The translations under genes were made by a program, and so were the position numbers. This document shows, one piece after another, positions 16,273 through 25,567 of a DNA stretch of 45,532 bases. Every line of letters starts with the position of its first letter. Position 1 is the first letter of the stretch. The notes beneath the pieces were generated by a model that ran no database searches, was not told the DNA's origin, and saw only the letters and a program-made list of their open reading frames with translations. Source of the stretch: Oceanococcus sp. (GTDB taxonomy: Bacteria; Pseudomonadota; Gammaproteobacteria; Nevskiales; Oceanococcaceae); assembly GCA_030147945.1 (NCBI GenBank), contig JASBUL010000030.1, forward strand, positions 1 to 45,532. The letters are read 5' to 3'.

Positions 16273-16290
16273 TTGTCATTTTTTTGTCAC
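16273..16290 (+). promoter_or_regulatory. Strong PHO box without an obvious downstream gene
   Basis: TTGTCAT (16273-16279) and TTGTCAC (16284-16290) are separated by TTTT, with 6/7 and 5/7 matches and exact 11-bp spacing. A partial -10 (TATGGG, 16301-16306) follows after exactly 10 bases. The plus strand downstream has no convincing ORF before the antisense aldolase gene. On the minus strand the same bases overlap a possible -35 (GTGACA, 16291-16286) for the hydrolase gene. Confidence 0.6.
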
Positions 16291-16363
16291 GTTCCCCTGC
16301 TATGGGTTCGACACAGGGTTTTGGCAATAGTTCGCCGTGTTGAAAATTAATCGGCAGAGGAGC

Positions 16364-16392
16364 ACATCACTGTGCGGGACGCACCGTGATGT
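16364..16392. repeat. Inverted repeat / stem-loop after the aldolase gene
   Basis: ACATCAC plus GTGC (16364-16375, one interior mismatch at 16371) pairs with GCAC plus GTGATGT (16381-16392) around a 5-base loop. It lies 5 bp beyond the aldolase stop. Neither strand shows a T-tract, so it is not a textbook terminator. Confidence 0.6.
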
Positions 16393-16397
16393 CCGAG

Positions 16398-17150
16398 CTA
16401 CTCCGCGTAACCCGGATTGCGCCGATCCAAACGGCGCAGCAAACCCGGCCAGGCCAACTGGCTGCCCAGCCCTTTGGTCACCATCTGCGCCTGAGCCTGA
16501 ATCCCGTCAACAATCGGCTGTGCCACATGCACAAGCTCTGCGCCGCCAGCCATGGCGCGCACCTGCACCATGCAGGCCGCCTCGAACAGATACATGAACA
16601 GAAAGGCATCGGCCGGCGTTGCCGCGCAAGTGAGCAAACCGTGGTTGCGCAGCATGAGGAAGTTGCTGGTGCCCAGGTCGGCCACCAGTCGCGGCTTCTC
16701 CGCCTCGTTCAGGGCAACCCCTTCATAGTCGTGGTAAGCCAGCGAGCTGAGCACGAACAGCGATTGCTGCGACAACGGCAAAACCCCATGCTTCTGTGCC
16801 GACACGGCAACGCCGTTAAGGGAATGGGTGTGCATCACGCAATGCGCATCCTCGCGGGCTTCATGGATGCAGCTGTGGATGGTGAAACCCGCCGGATTGA
16901 CCGGATATGGCGAATCCATGACCTTGTCACCCGCAGCATCGATCTTGACCAGCGACGAAGCCGTGATCTCGTCGAACATCATGCCGTAGGGATTGATCAG
17001 AAAATGTCGTTCCGGCCCGGGCACGCGGGCTGTCAGGTGGGTGAACACCAGATCATCCCAGCCGAACATCGCAACCAGCCGATAGGCGGCCGCCAGATCA
17101 ACCCGAATCTGCCACTCCTCGTCGGACACCTGGGCTCGCACTTCGCTCAT
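16398..17150 (-). CDS. Class II aldolase/adducin family protein
   Basis: This 250-residue protein covers the whole class II aldolase fold. FTHLTARVPG, the metal-binding HTHS and RNHGLLT are visible, giving the usual three zinc histidines. The family includes fuculose-phosphate aldolase, ribulose-phosphate epimerase and many proteins of unknown substrate; this member is not close enough to a named enzyme to assign one. Its ATG overlaps the stop of the upstream GGDEF gene (ATGA at 17150-17147), which implies translational coupling. Confidence 0.88.
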   Translation of the reverse strand: MSEVRAQVSDEEWQIRVDLAAAYRLVAMFGWDDLVFTHLTARVPGPERHFLINPYGMMFDEITASSLVKIDAAGDKVMDSPYPVNPAGFTIHSCIHEAREDAHCVMHTHSLNGVAVSAQKHGVLPLSQQSLFVLSSLAYHDYEGVALNEAEKPRLVADLGTSNFLMLRNHGLLTCAATPADAFLFMYLFEAACMVQVRAMAGGAELVHVAQPIVDGIQAQAQMVTKGLGSQLAWPGLLRRLDRRNPGYAE

Positions 17151-18628
17151 GTCGGAATCTCCTCTGGTTGCTCCGCTGTATAGAACCGCACCTGGTTGCG
17201 CCCATTCTTCTTGGCGTCGTACAGGGCATCGTCGGCACGTCGACAGATCTCTTCGCCACTCATGCCGCGGTCGGGGACCACGCTGACCACACCCACACTG
17301 GCGCTGATACGCAAAGGTTGCAGCTCGGCGTGGTCGTGCTCGATCAGGGTGCCGGCAATGGCCCGTCGGATGCGTTCACCCAGGGCGCAGGCCTGCGCTT
17401 CATCCAGCCCCTGGGCGAGCACGATGAACTCTTCACCGCCGAATCGAGCGACCAGATCATCCGCGCGCTGCAGCACCTGGGTAATGAGACTGGCCACCCG
17501 GATCAGGCAGTCATCGCCAACAGCGTGGCCATAGGTGTCGTTGATGTTCTTGAAGTGATCCAGATCCACCATCAGCACGGCCAAGGGCAACTTCTGCCGC
17601 CGGCAATGTGCCAACCCGCGCGCCAGCACCTCGTCAAAGTAGCGCCGATTGGCCACATTGGTCAGCGGGTCATAGCGTGACAGGTACTCCAGCGCATCAT
17701 TACTCGCGGCCAGATGGCGATTGGAGTCACGCAGCTCTTCGGCCAGACGCTTAGCCTCGGCCCGGCTGAGCAGGGTGACGAACAGAAACACGCTGAGCGC
17801 GGCAATCCCCAGATAGAGCTGTATGCGCCAGGTCCAGATGGCCCGGTCAAAGCGGTCCCAGCCCCCTTCGGGAGCCGCCAGCAATAACCAGTCGCCACCA
17901 CCCACGTGCAACAGCATCTGCACCGCGGAGCGCACATCCAGCGGCCCATCATCCAGCATCACGGCGCGCTGACCATCGGCCAGCTCGTCACCCAGCACAC
18001 GGAACACCACCGCATCCGTGCGTGACAAGGCGCCCGTGCCCTGCAGCAGCGCATCAAGATCAATAACGATGGAGATCAGGCCCCAGTAACTTGCATCCTG
18101 CAGATACACCGGCGTGCGGCTGATCACGGCACGCCCGCCCTGAACAAGATTCACCGGGCCGGTGATCACCGTCTGATGGGATTGCATCGCCCGCTCAACG
18201 CTGGGCCACTGCTCTGGCAGCTCAGCATAACGCAGCCCCAGCGCCGCTTCGTTGCCTTCCAGTGGGTAGACATGGTCGAGCACATTGTCTGGCGCCAGAC
18301 CGATGCTACGAATGCGCGGATCAGCCTCGTAGATGGTCTTCAGGGCCCGCTCGATCTGCGTTTCGGTGGGCTGATCCACGCTCCGCGTGAACGCCACCAG
18401 CCCCTGTGCCAGGTACACCGTCGAACTCAGGGCATTCTCGATCCGCGCCCGCTTGCGCGCGGCTTCCTCCGCGACCGTTTCATGTTGCTGGTTCTCCAGC
18501 ACACGCCGCCGGTCGTCCAGCATCACCTCGGCCAGATAAACCAGCTCCAGCGCCAGCAAAAGCACCAGCAAACCACGAAAAGGTATGGTCGCCAGCAAGC
18601 GTGACAGAGCTTTGAGCAGGTGGTTCAT
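17147..18628 (-). CDS. CHASE-GGDEF diguanylate cyclase, membrane-bound
   Basis: From the ATG at 18628 the protein has 493 residues. A longer frame to 19135 runs antisense into the acyl-CoA dehydrogenase gene and is rejected. A first transmembrane helix lies near residues 17-38, followed by a periplasmic CHASE domain (VYLAQGLVAF, YPLEGNEAALGLRY, TGPVNLVQGG, ISRTPVY). A second helix lies near LYLGIAALSVFLFVTLL. The GGDEF domain has LTNVANRRYFDE, DLDHFKNINDTYGH and an active-site GGEEF at 397-401. No clear RxxD inhibitory site is seen. It should make cyclic di-GMP in response to an unknown external signal. It is coupled to the class II aldolase gene. Confidence 0.9.
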   Translation of the reverse strand: MNHLLKALSRLLATIPFRGLLVLLLALELVYLAEVMLDDRRRVLENQQHETVAEEAARKRARIENALSSTVYLAQGLVAFTRSVDQPTETQIERALKTIYEADPRIRSIGLAPDNVLDHVYPLEGNEAALGLRYAELPEQWPSVERAMQSHQTVITGPVNLVQGGRAVISRTPVYLQDASYWGLISIVIDLDALLQGTGALSRTDAVVFRVLGDELADGQRAVMLDDGPLDVRSAVQMLLHVGGGDWLLLAAPEGGWDRFDRAIWTWRIQLYLGIAALSVFLFVTLLSRAEAKRLAEELRDSNRHLAASNDALEYLSRYDPLTNVANRRYFDEVLARGLAHCRRQKLPLAVLMVDLDHFKNINDTYGHAVGDDCLIRVASLITQVLQRADDLVARFGGEEFIVLAQGLDEAQACALGERIRRAIAGTLIEHDHAELQPLRISASVGVVSVVPDRGMSGEEICRRADDALYDAKKNGRNQVRFYTAEQPEEIPT

Positions 18629-18697
18629 CGAAGTCCGGGGGCGGTTCCCATCCACTTCAGTGTCCTGACTTCGCCGCCTGATCGCAAGCCATGCCAC

Positions 18698-18721
18698 TGT
18701 CCATACGCTCGCGTATGGACA
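18698..18721. promoter_or_regulatory. 24-bp palindrome, probable repressor operator
   Basis: TGTCCATACGC (18698-18708) is perfectly repeated in inverted form by GCGTATGGACA (18711-18721) around TC. It lies between the divergent GGDEF and acyl-CoA dehydrogenase genes, 51 bp before the dehydrogenase ATG. Size and symmetry suit a TetR-type repressor; the protein is not in the window. Confidence 0.6.
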
Positions 18722-18772
18722 TTTCCGACCAGCCTCGGCAAAATACGCGCCCCCTCTACACTGGATGTGGTC

Positions 18773-20557
18773 ATGCCCAGCTACAAAGCCCCCGTTCGCG
18801 ACCTCAGTTTTGTGGTCAACGAAATGCTCGATTTCGCCAGCCAGCGCAGCACGCTTGGCTATGAGGATGCCGACGCCGAAACCATCGAAGCGATCTTCAG
18901 CGAATGCGGTCGTCTGGCCGAAGACAAGGTCAACCCGGTCAATCAATCCGGTGACGAACAGGGCTGTCGCCTGGAGAACGGCGAAGTCATCGTCCCTGAC
19001 GGCTTCACCGAGGCCTATCAGGCCTACGTTGAAGGCGGCTGGGGCGGATTGTCCTGTGACCCCGAGTATGGCGGCATGGGCATGCCTCAGGTGCTGCGTT
19101 TCATGGTCAATGAGATCTTCACCGCCGCCAATCACTCATGGTTCATGTACCCGACCCTGACCCACGGCGCGCACAGCGCGCTGGAGCACTGGGCCAGTGA
19201 CGAGCTCAAGCAGAAATTCCTGCCCAAGCTGACCACCGGCGAATGGACCGGCACCATGAACCTGACCGAAGCCCACGCGGGTACCGATCTGGGCATGATC
19301 CGCACCCGCGCGGAACCCCAGGCCGACGGCAGTTACAAGATCAGCGGCAACAAGATTTTCATCTCCGCTGGCGAACATCAGATGACCGAGAACATCATTC
19401 ATCTGGTTTTGGCCAAAACGCCGGACGCGCCGGAAGGCACCAAGGGCATTTCGCTGTTCATCGTGCCCAAATTCATGGTTGGCGATGACGGCAGCATTGG
19501 CGAGCGCAACCAGGTTGTGTGCCAGTCGATCGAACACAAGATGGGGATTCGCGCATCGGCAACCTGCGTGCTCGAATTCGAAGGTGCCACGGGCTATCTG
19601 GTGGGCGAAGAAAACAAAGGCCTGCGCGCCATGTTCACCATGATGAACGCCGCCCGCCTGGGCGTGGCCGTGGAAGGTCTGGGTGCAGGCGAGCTGGCCT
19701 ATCAGGCCGCTGCAGCCTACGCCAAGGATCGCATTCAGGGCCGCTCCCTGAGCGGGCCGAAAGCACCGGACAAACCGGCCGACCCGATCATCCATCATGC
19801 TGATGTGCGCCGGATGCTGCTGACCATGCGCAGCTTCGTGGAAGGCTCACGCGCCCTCAACGGTCTCATCGCGCTGCAACTGGACGTGGCACAAACCCAC
19901 CCGGACGCCGCCGAGCGCGAAAAAGCCGAAGATTTCCTCGGCCTGATGACCCCGGTGGCCAAGTCCTTCTTCACCGACGAAGGCTCGGTGGCCTCGAACC
20001 TGGCGGTGCAGGTCTATGGCGGCCATGGTTACATCTGCGAACACGGTGTCGAACAGTTCGTGCGTGATGCGCGCATCAGCCAGATCTACGAAGGCACCAA
20101 CGGTATTCAGTCGCTGGACCTGGTGGGGCGCAAGCTGGCGCTCAACGGCGGCCGCGCCGTCAAAGCCTTCTTTGCCCAGGTCGGCGCCGACTTGGCCGCA
20201 GCGGGTGACAGTCTGAACGCCTACACCCAGCCACTGGCCGCAGCCTTCGAGTCCCTGCAGAAAGCCACTGGCTGGCTGATGCAGAACGCGGCGCGCAATC
20301 CCGACCACGCCGGCGGCGTGGCCGTCGAATACACCCGTCTGTTCAGCGTGGTCAGCGTGGGCTGGGCCTGGCTCAAAGCCGCCCAGACCTGTCAGGCCAA
20401 GCTCGATGCGGGCACCGATGACGCTGCGTTCTACAACAACAAGCTGATCGTTGGTCGCTTCTTCATGGAGCGCTACGTGGCCGAGCACAGCAGTCTGCTG
20501 GCGCGCGTCACGGCGGGCGCCCAGACCATGATGGAGCTCGACGCCGAGGCGTTCTAA
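18773..20557 (+). CDS. Acyl-CoA dehydrogenase, DmdC/FadE5-like large form
   Basis: This 594-residue protein starts at the ATG at 18773 (MPSYKAPVRD), the usual N-terminus of the long acyl-CoA dehydrogenase subfamily. The upstream in-frame extension to 18620 has no family similarity. Visible parts are the short N-terminal helical domain, the substrate-binding strand region (MNLTEAHAGTDLG), ISAGEH, the FAD-binding C-terminal helices (VQVYGGHGY) and the catalytic Glu in IYEGTNGIQ. Family members oxidise acyl-CoA or, in DmdC, 3-methylmercaptopropionyl-CoA with FAD. The chain-length preference cannot be told from sequence. Its promoter region carries a near-perfect palindrome. Confidence 0.9.
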   Translation: MPSYKAPVRDLSFVVNEMLDFASQRSTLGYEDADAETIEAIFSECGRLAEDKVNPVNQSGDEQGCRLENGEVIVPDGFTEAYQAYVEGGWGGLSCDPEYGGMGMPQVLRFMVNEIFTAANHSWFMYPTLTHGAHSALEHWASDELKQKFLPKLTTGEWTGTMNLTEAHAGTDLGMIRTRAEPQADGSYKISGNKIFISAGEHQMTENIIHLVLAKTPDAPEGTKGISLFIVPKFMVGDDGSIGERNQVVCQSIEHKMGIRASATCVLEFEGATGYLVGEENKGLRAMFTMMNAARLGVAVEGLGAGELAYQAAAAYAKDRIQGRSLSGPKAPDKPADPIIHHADVRRMLLTMRSFVEGSRALNGLIALQLDVAQTHPDAAEREKAEDFLGLMTPVAKSFFTDEGSVASNLAVQVYGGHGYICEHGVEQFVRDARISQIYEGTNGIQSLDLVGRKLALNGGRAVKAFFAQVGADLAAAGDSLNAYTQPLAAAFESLQKATGWLMQNAARNPDHAGGVAVEYTRLFSVVSVGWAWLKAAQTCQAKLDAGTDDAAFYNNKLIVGRFFMERYVAEHSSLLARVTAGAQTMMELDAEAF

Positions 20558-20587
20558 GCCCCTGCAGGCTTGGCTTGCACGGCGTCA

Positions 20588-20620
20588 GGCCGCGCCCGTC
20601 CCTGCGACGGTCGCGGCCTT
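20588..20620 (+). terminator. Probable terminator of the acyl-CoA dehydrogenase gene
   Basis: GGCCGCG (20588-20594) pairs with CGCGGCC (20612-20618), and GTC/GAC extends the stem in the loop. It is followed by a short T-rich tract. The T-run is interrupted, so efficiency is uncertain. Confidence 0.5.
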
Positions 20621-20624
20621 GTTG

Positions 20625-20630
20625 TATATA
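20625..20630 (+). promoter_or_regulatory. Candidate -10 box of the acyltransferase gene
   Basis: TATATA lies 28 bases before the ATG at 20659, directly after the terminator-like hairpin. No clear -35 is seen. Confidence 0.4.
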
Positions 20631-20658
20631 GACCTCTGACTTTCACCCAGCAGCGCGC

Positions 20659-21696
20659 ATGAGCGAATTCTCCCAACGCCCCGTCGAACAGCGCATCTCC
20701 GGCCACGCTTCGTTTCTCCACCGCAACACCCCGTGGTGGCAGCAGTTGCAGATTCTGCTTATTGATGCGCTGGTCTTCGCCTTCGGCTGTGTGCTTTGGC
20801 TGGGCGGACGCCCGCTGCGGCACGCCCTGATTCGCGTCCTGTCTGCCGGCGCCTACCGGCTGATGCGCAAAAAACAGTACATCGCTGAAATCAACCTTGA
20901 TCTGGCCTACAACAACAGTCTCAGTCAGGCTGAAAAAACACGCATCATCCGCGCCATGTACACCCACTTTGCCCGTGGCGTACTCGACTTGGTGTTCGAC
21001 TGGGTGTACTGGCCGCCACGAAAGATCGCCCGATTTGTCACCGAAGAAGGGCGCCAACGTCTCGCCACACTGCAGAATTCGCCCGAAGGCAGTTCGCTGG
21101 TGTGCTGCCATCTGGGCAATCCCGACCTGACCCTGAAACTGGTCCGCGCCGTCGATTTCGACCTGCACGTGATGTACAAGGGTTTCAAATCGCCCTGGTT
21201 TGACCGCTACATCGCGCGCAAAAGGCTGCGCGTAGGCAGTGGCCTGATCGAGGTCCCGACCTCACGCCATCGCATCGTCAATGGCCAGCGAGAGAAGCTC
21301 GAACATGGCAGCATCCGCGACGAAGTGCGGGCGCTATTTGATCAGGGGCATTGTGTCGGCTTCCTCGCCGACCAGTACGCCAACCGCGGCGGGCTGCGCA
21401 TGGATGTGCTCGGCGTGCCCGGGACTCCGACCCAAACCGGCGCCTGGAGCTACCTGATCGATAACAAGGTGCCCTTCTTGCTGGTCGTTGGTGTGTACAC
21501 CGACACCGACGAGATCCGCTGGCATTGCTCGGAGATCATGCGGCCGCAAGACCAGGGCGACGAGGAAGCCACCCTGCGCCACACCATTGAGCGTGCCAAT
21601 GCCTGGTTTGAAGCGCTGATCCGGACCTATCCGGAGCAATACTTCTGGGGCCACCGCCGGTTCGACCGGCACCACTACGAAAAGCCACGCGGATAA
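20659..21696 (+). CDS. LpxL/HtrB-family lysophospholipid acyltransferase
   Basis: This 345-residue protein has a hydrophobic N-terminal helix (LQILLIDALVFAFGCVLWLGG) and the fold of lipid A late acyltransferases. The catalytic motif is HLGNPD, so the position that is Glu in LpxL/LpxM (HX4E) is Asp here. FLADQYANRGG and the NVPFLL-like NKVPFLLVVGVY segment match the second conserved block, and the C-terminus has EQYFWGHRRF, equivalent to the family's YxWxHRRF end. It probably transfers an acyl chain to lipid A or another lipid at the inner membrane. The exact acceptor is open. Confidence 0.85.
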   Translation: MSEFSQRPVEQRISGHASFLHRNTPWWQQLQILLIDALVFAFGCVLWLGGRPLRHALIRVLSAGAYRLMRKKQYIAEINLDLAYNNSLSQAEKTRIIRAMYTHFARGVLDLVFDWVYWPPRKIARFVTEEGRQRLATLQNSPEGSSLVCCHLGNPDLTLKLVRAVDFDLHVMYKGFKSPWFDRYIARKRLRVGSGLIEVPTSRHRIVNGQREKLEHGSIRDEVRALFDQGHCVGFLADQYANRGGLRMDVLGVPGTPTQTGAWSYLIDNKVPFLLVVGVYTDTDEIRWHCSEIMRPQDQGDEEATLRHTIERANAWFEALIRTYPEQYFWGHRRFDRHHYEKPRG

Positions 21697-21722
21697 AGGC
21701 GACGATGCCTGCCGGCGCCCGA

Positions 21723-21728
21723 TATAAT
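21723..21728 (+). promoter_or_regulatory. Consensus -10 box of glnS
   Basis: A perfect TATAAT lies 44 bases before the glnS ATG. No good -35 is found 16-18 bases upstream. Confidence 0.6.
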
Positions 21729-21772
21729 CGCGCCTTTTGACCTGCGGCCCGACCGCCTGGATGTAATATCTG

Positions 21773-23455
21773 ATGAGCAGCCCTGTTGAACCCGGACACA
21801 ATTTTCTGCGCAGTCTGATCCGCGAAGACCTGGAGTCGGGACGCCTGCAAGGTGAAGTGGTCACCCGCTTTCCGCCCGAACCCAACGGCTATTTGCATCT
21901 GGGCCACGCCAAATCCATTTGCCTCAACTTCGGCCTGGCCGAGTACTTTGGCGGGCGCTGCAACCTGCGTTTCGACGACACCAATCCGGACAAGGAAAGC
22001 CAGGAATACATCGACGCCATTCAGGCCGATATCCGCTGGCTCGGGTTCCAGTGGAGCGGCAACGTCCGCTATGCCTCGGACTATTTCGAGACACTCTACG
22101 AATATGCCCAGCATCTGGTCAGCAAGGGCTTGGCCTATGTCTGCGACCTGTCTGCCGAGCAAGCTCGCGAGTACCGCGGCACCCTGACCGAAGCGGGTCG
22201 CAACAGCCCCTATCGTGACCGCAGTGCCGAGGAAAACCTGGAGCTTCTGGCCCGCATGCGCGCCGGTGACTTCGACGAAGGTCAATGCGTGTTGCGGGCG
22301 AAAATCGACATGGCCTCGCCCAACATCAATCTGCGAGATCCGATCCTCTACCGCATCCGCAAGGCCCATCACCATCAAACCGGCGATGCCTGGTGCATCT
22401 ACCCCACCTATGATTTCACCCACGGTCAATCCGATGCGCTGGAAGGTATTACCCATTCCATCTGCACCCTGGAATTCGAAGACCATCGCCCGCTCTACGA
22501 TTGGCTGATCGAGCACCTGCCGGTGCCCTCCACACCGCGCCAGTACGAATTCGCACGCGGCAACATCAATTACACGGTGACCAGCAAACGCAAGCTCAAG
22601 CAGCTGGTCGACGACGGCCATGTGGATGGCTGGGACGATCCGCGCATGCCGACCATCTCAGGTCTGCGTCGCCGTGGCTACACCCCTCAGTCGATTCGAA
22701 AGTTCTGGGAAACGGTGGGCGTGGCCCGTGCTGACAGCACGGTGGATGTGGCCCAGCTGGAATACACCATTCGCGATGACCTGAACGACAACGCCCCGCG
22801 CGCCATGTGCGTGATCGATCCGCTCAAGCTGGTCATCACCAATTTCCCTGAGGACCGCGTGGAGTGGTTGCCCGCCGCGGCCCATCCCAGTCGTGAAGAG
22901 CTGGGCGAGAGGCGGCTGCCGCTGACCCGTGAGATCTATATCGAACGCGAAGACTTCAGGCTGGAAGCCAACAAGAAGTACAAGCGCCTGGTACTGGGTA
23001 AATCGGTACGCCTGCGCAACGCCTATGTGCTGATCGCAGACGATGTCGTGACCGACAGCACGGGTGAGATTGTCGAGGTTCATTGTCGCTACGATGCCGA
23101 CACGCTGGGCGCCAACCCGGCGGACGGCAGCAAACCCAAGGGCGTCATCCACTGGGTCTCGGCCAGCCACGGCAAGCAGGCTACCGTGCGCCTTTATGAT
23201 CGCCTCTTCAACCATGAGACCCCGGATCGCGGCGGCGAGGATTTCATCGCCCATCTCAACCCCGAATCGCTGGTGATCAAGCACGGCTGCTGGATCGAAC
23301 CCGAACTGGCACAGGCGCAAGCGGGCGCCAGCTTCCAGTTCGAACGACTCGGCTATTTCGTTGCCGACAGCAAGGACCACAGCGCCGAGGCGCCGGTGTT
23401 CAACCGCACCGTCGGCCTGCGCGACAGCTGGGCGAAAATCGAGGCGCGAAGCTAA
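21773..23455 (+). CDS. glnS: Glutaminyl-tRNA synthetase
   Basis: This 560-residue class I synthetase charges tRNA-Gln in the cytoplasm. The HIGH-type motif is HLGH (42-45) in [15 protein letters not shown], and the KMSKS loop is the GlnRS form TSKRKL. The amino-acid pocket segments [10 protein letters not shown] and [16 protein letters not shown] are present, and the C-terminal anticodon-binding beta-barrels occupy about the last 210 residues. The length equals that of the usual gammaproteobacterial enzyme (about 555). It ends 22 bases before a strong terminator. Confidence 0.98.
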   Translation: MSSPVEPGHNFLRSLIREDLESGRLQGEVVTRFPPEPNGYLHLGHAKSICLNFGLAEYFGGRCNLRFDDTNPDKESQEYIDAIQADIRWLGFQWSGNVRYASDYFETLYEYAQHLVSKGLAYVCDLSAEQAREYRGTLTEAGRNSPYRDRSAEENLELLARMRAGDFDEGQCVLRAKIDMASPNINLRDPILYRIRKAHHHQTGDAWCIYPTYDFTHGQSDALEGITHSICTLEFEDHRPLYDWLIEHLPVPSTPRQYEFARGNINYTVTSKRKLKQLVDDGHVDGWDDPRMPTISGLRRRGYTPQSIRKFWETVGVARADSTVDVAQLEYTIRDDLNDNAPRAMCVIDPLKLVITNFPEDRVEWLPAAAHPSREELGERRLPLTREIYIEREDFRLEANKKYKRLVLGKSVRLRNAYVLIADDVVTDSTGEIVEVHCRYDADTLGANPADGSKPKGVIHWVSASHGKQATVRLYDRLFNHETPDRGGEDFIAHLNPESLVIKHGCWIEPELAQAQAGASFQFERLGYFVADSKDHSAEAPVFNRTVGLRDSWAKIEARS

Positions 23456-23477
23456 ACCTCCCGTATCCACCGGACAC

Positions 23478-23506
23478 AAAAAAGCCCACATAACGTGGGC
23501 TTTTTT
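23478..23506. terminator. Bidirectional terminator between glnS and ppiD
   Basis: GCCCAC (23484-23489) pairs with GTGGGC (23495-23500) around a 5-base loop, flanked by six A on the left and six T on the right. It can therefore end both the convergent glnS and ppiD transcripts. Confidence 0.92.
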
Positions 23507-23520
23507 ATGCGCGAGTTCGC

Positions 23521-25416
23521 TCAGAAGGTCGTTGCAAACACCTTCACATCGGCTTGTGCACGCAGGGCCGCCTGCAGGGCCATGTATTCCTGATCGGCGC
23601 GCTTGGCCATCATGCGACGCTTGGTCGACTCTTTTTCGGTTTCGATCGCATCCGCCCAGTTGCCATCGGTGACCTGCGTCAACTCGATCAGCGCGAGATT
23701 GCCATTGGGCAATCTGGCCGTTTCGTAACTTGGCGTGCCATCCTGCGGCGTAGCCATACCGAACACGGTGGCAATAATGACCCGCGCCGGCGCCGAATCA
23801 CCGCGCTCTGCCGTCACCGGTTTCTGGTTCTCGGCACCATTTTCAGCCGGCAGGTCTGCGAGGGTTTTGCCGTCAGCCAGAGCGGCACGATCGGCCTCGG
23901 CCATGGCCTGTAACTTCTCCTCCACGGCCTCACGGGTCAGCGCTTCCACCAGATCGCTGCGCACTTCCTCCAGTGTCTGCGGGCGCTCCTCTTCATGTTC
24001 GGCAACGCGCAGAACAATCTGACGGCGGCCCACATCCAGCGGCAAGCTGTTCTCGCCCGCATTCAGCACCAGATCGGAAAACGCTGCGGCAATCACCGCA
24101 TCGCTTGAACCGATACCGGCACCACCGTCGCGGGTCATCCACTCCGAGGTTTTGATTTCCAGGCCAAGCTGTTCGGCCACCGGATCCAGCGATGCCGGAT
24201 TCTCAAAGCTCACCTGCTCCAGCTTCTCAGCCAGCTCGTCGAAACGGGCCCGGGCCTCGCGCTCGCGGTAGAGGTCGTCCAGTTCGGTCTGGACCTCGGG
24301 CTCGTCGAACGCGCGCACGCGCTCGGGACGAATGTCCTGGACCTGAATCAAGTGCCAGCCAAACTGAGTTTCCACCGGCTCGCTGACCGCGCCCGCCTCA
24401 AGCGCAAACATTGCATCTTCGAACGGCGCCACCATCATGCCAGCGGACACCCAGCCGAGATCGCCACCCTTGTTCTTGGAACCCGGGTCCTGGGACACCT
24501 CTTTCGCCACCGCAGCGAAATCTTCGCCGGCGGCGAGTCGCTCGGCCGCAGCATCGATCTTGGCGCGTGCGTCGTCCTCGCTGGCTCTGACTAGGATATG
24601 GCGCGCCTTGCGTTCCTCGGCAACCTTGAAGCGCGTGTCCTTTTGTTCCTCGTACAGCGCCTGCAACGCCTCAGCGGTCACATCGACCTGCTGCTTGAGC
24701 GCCATCTGATCGAGTTCCACGTAATGCACGCGAACGCGCTCCGGCGTGATCAGACTGGCTTTACGCTCCTCATAGCGGGCCTCGACCGCGGCATCATCGA
24801 TGCTGATCGACTCGCGCACGGCCTGCGCGCTGTACACGCGATGGTTGAAGCGGCGCTGCTGGCGATCGATCGCCCATTCGGCGGCCAGCTCGGCCTCGGT
24901 CACGATGACCGAATTGCTCACCGCCTGACGCAATTGCTGGTCGGTGAGGAATGTACGCACACGGTCCTCGTACTGAACCGGATTCATACCCTGACGTGCC
25001 AGCGTGTCTCTATATAAGGTCGGCGAGAAATGACCGTTCTGCTGGAACGCCTGCTCGCCGCGAATGGTCGCCAGAACTGTCTCATCGGCAACCCGGTAAC
25101 TTTGATCCGCGAGATACGCATCGGTAACCGCTTCCTGAATCATGCCTTGCAGCACGCTTTCGCGCAGCATGTCCGGATTGATCATATCGGGACGGAAATT
25201 TTCTCCGAGCATCTGCTGCAACTGCTGATAACGCTGTTGATAGCGCTGCTGCAACGCCGCCTCGGTGATTTCCTGACCTTCAACCTTCGCGACGCTGCGC
25301 GCAGCACCATCGCTACGAAACGCCTCGATCCCAAAAAATGCGAAAGGTATGCAGATGATGCCGACGATAAACCAGGCCAGTGGGCCGGTCGCACGGTCCC
25401 GAATTTTCTGCAACAT
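23521..25416 (-). CDS. ppiD: Peptidyl-prolyl cis-trans isomerase D, periplasmic chaperone
   Basis: This 631-residue protein is anchored by one N-terminal helix ([18 protein letters not shown]). SurA-N-like chaperone regions flank a parvulin domain (about 265-360) that starts at [10 protein letters not shown] and includes the [12 protein letters not shown] and FGWHLIQV segments. PpiD works at the SecYEG exit and helps newly exported proteins fold. It follows hupB and two tRNA genes, the order seen in many gammaproteobacteria. The ATG at 25416 has a G-rich ribosome site. Confidence 0.96.
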   Translation of the reverse strand: MLQKIRDRATGPLAWFIVGIICIPFAFFGIEAFRSDGAARSVAKVEGQEITEAALQQRYQQRYQQLQQMLGENFRPDMINPDMLRESVLQGMIQEAVTDAYLADQSYRVADETVLATIRGEQAFQQNGHFSPTLYRDTLARQGMNPVQYEDRVRTFLTDQQLRQAVSNSVIVTEAELAAEWAIDRQQRRFNHRVYSAQAVRESISIDDAAVEARYEERKASLITPERVRVHYVELDQMALKQQVDVTAEALQALYEEQKDTRFKVAEERKARHILVRASEDDARAKIDAAAERLAAGEDFAAVAKEVSQDPGSKNKGGDLGWVSAGMMVAPFEDAMFALEAGAVSEPVETQFGWHLIQVQDIRPERVRAFDEPEVQTELDDLYREREARARFDELAEKLEQVSFENPASLDPVAEQLGLEIKTSEWMTRDGGAGIGSSDAVIAAAFSDLVLNAGENSLPLDVGRRQIVLRVAEHEEERPQTLEEVRSDLVEALTREAVEEKLQAMAEADRAALADGKTLADLPAENGAENQKPVTAERGDSAPARVIIATVFGMATPQDGTPSYETARLPNGNLALIELTQVTDGNWADAIETEKESTKRRMMAKRADQEYMALQAALRAQADVKVFATTF

Positions 25417-25451
25417 TCATGACCCCCAAATGTAGTTCTGTAGGGAAAAAC

Positions 25452-25477
25452 AAAAAAGGCACCGCAAGGGTGCCTTT
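25452..25477 (-). terminator. Rho-independent terminator after tRNA-Asp
   Basis: GGCACC (25458-25463) pairs with GGTGCC (25469-25474). On the minus strand the stem is followed by TTTTTT and a further T-rich stretch. It separates the tRNA transcript from ppiD. Confidence 0.88.
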
Positions 25478-25484
25478 CAATAGT

Positions 25485-25561
25485 TGGCGGAGCGGACGGG
25501 ACTCGAACCCGCGACCCCCGGCGTGACAGGCCGGTATTCTAACCAACTGAACTACCGCTCC
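25485..25561 (-). tRNA. tRNA-Asp(GTC)
   Basis: This 77-nt cloverleaf has an encoded CCA. The acceptor stem GGAGCGG/CCGCTCC, anticodon loop CTGTCAC with GTC, and T-loop TTCGAGT are all intact. Confidence 0.97.
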
Positions 25562-25567
25562 GAATTT

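Noticed and set aside
16337-16597. Plus-strand frame after the orphan PHO box
   Set aside because: GTG start without ribosome site, low-complexity translation, mostly antisense to the aldolase gene.
18629-19135. N-terminal extension of the GGDEF protein
   Set aside because: It runs antisense into the acyl-CoA dehydrogenase and lies before the first membrane helix; the palindrome would also be coding.
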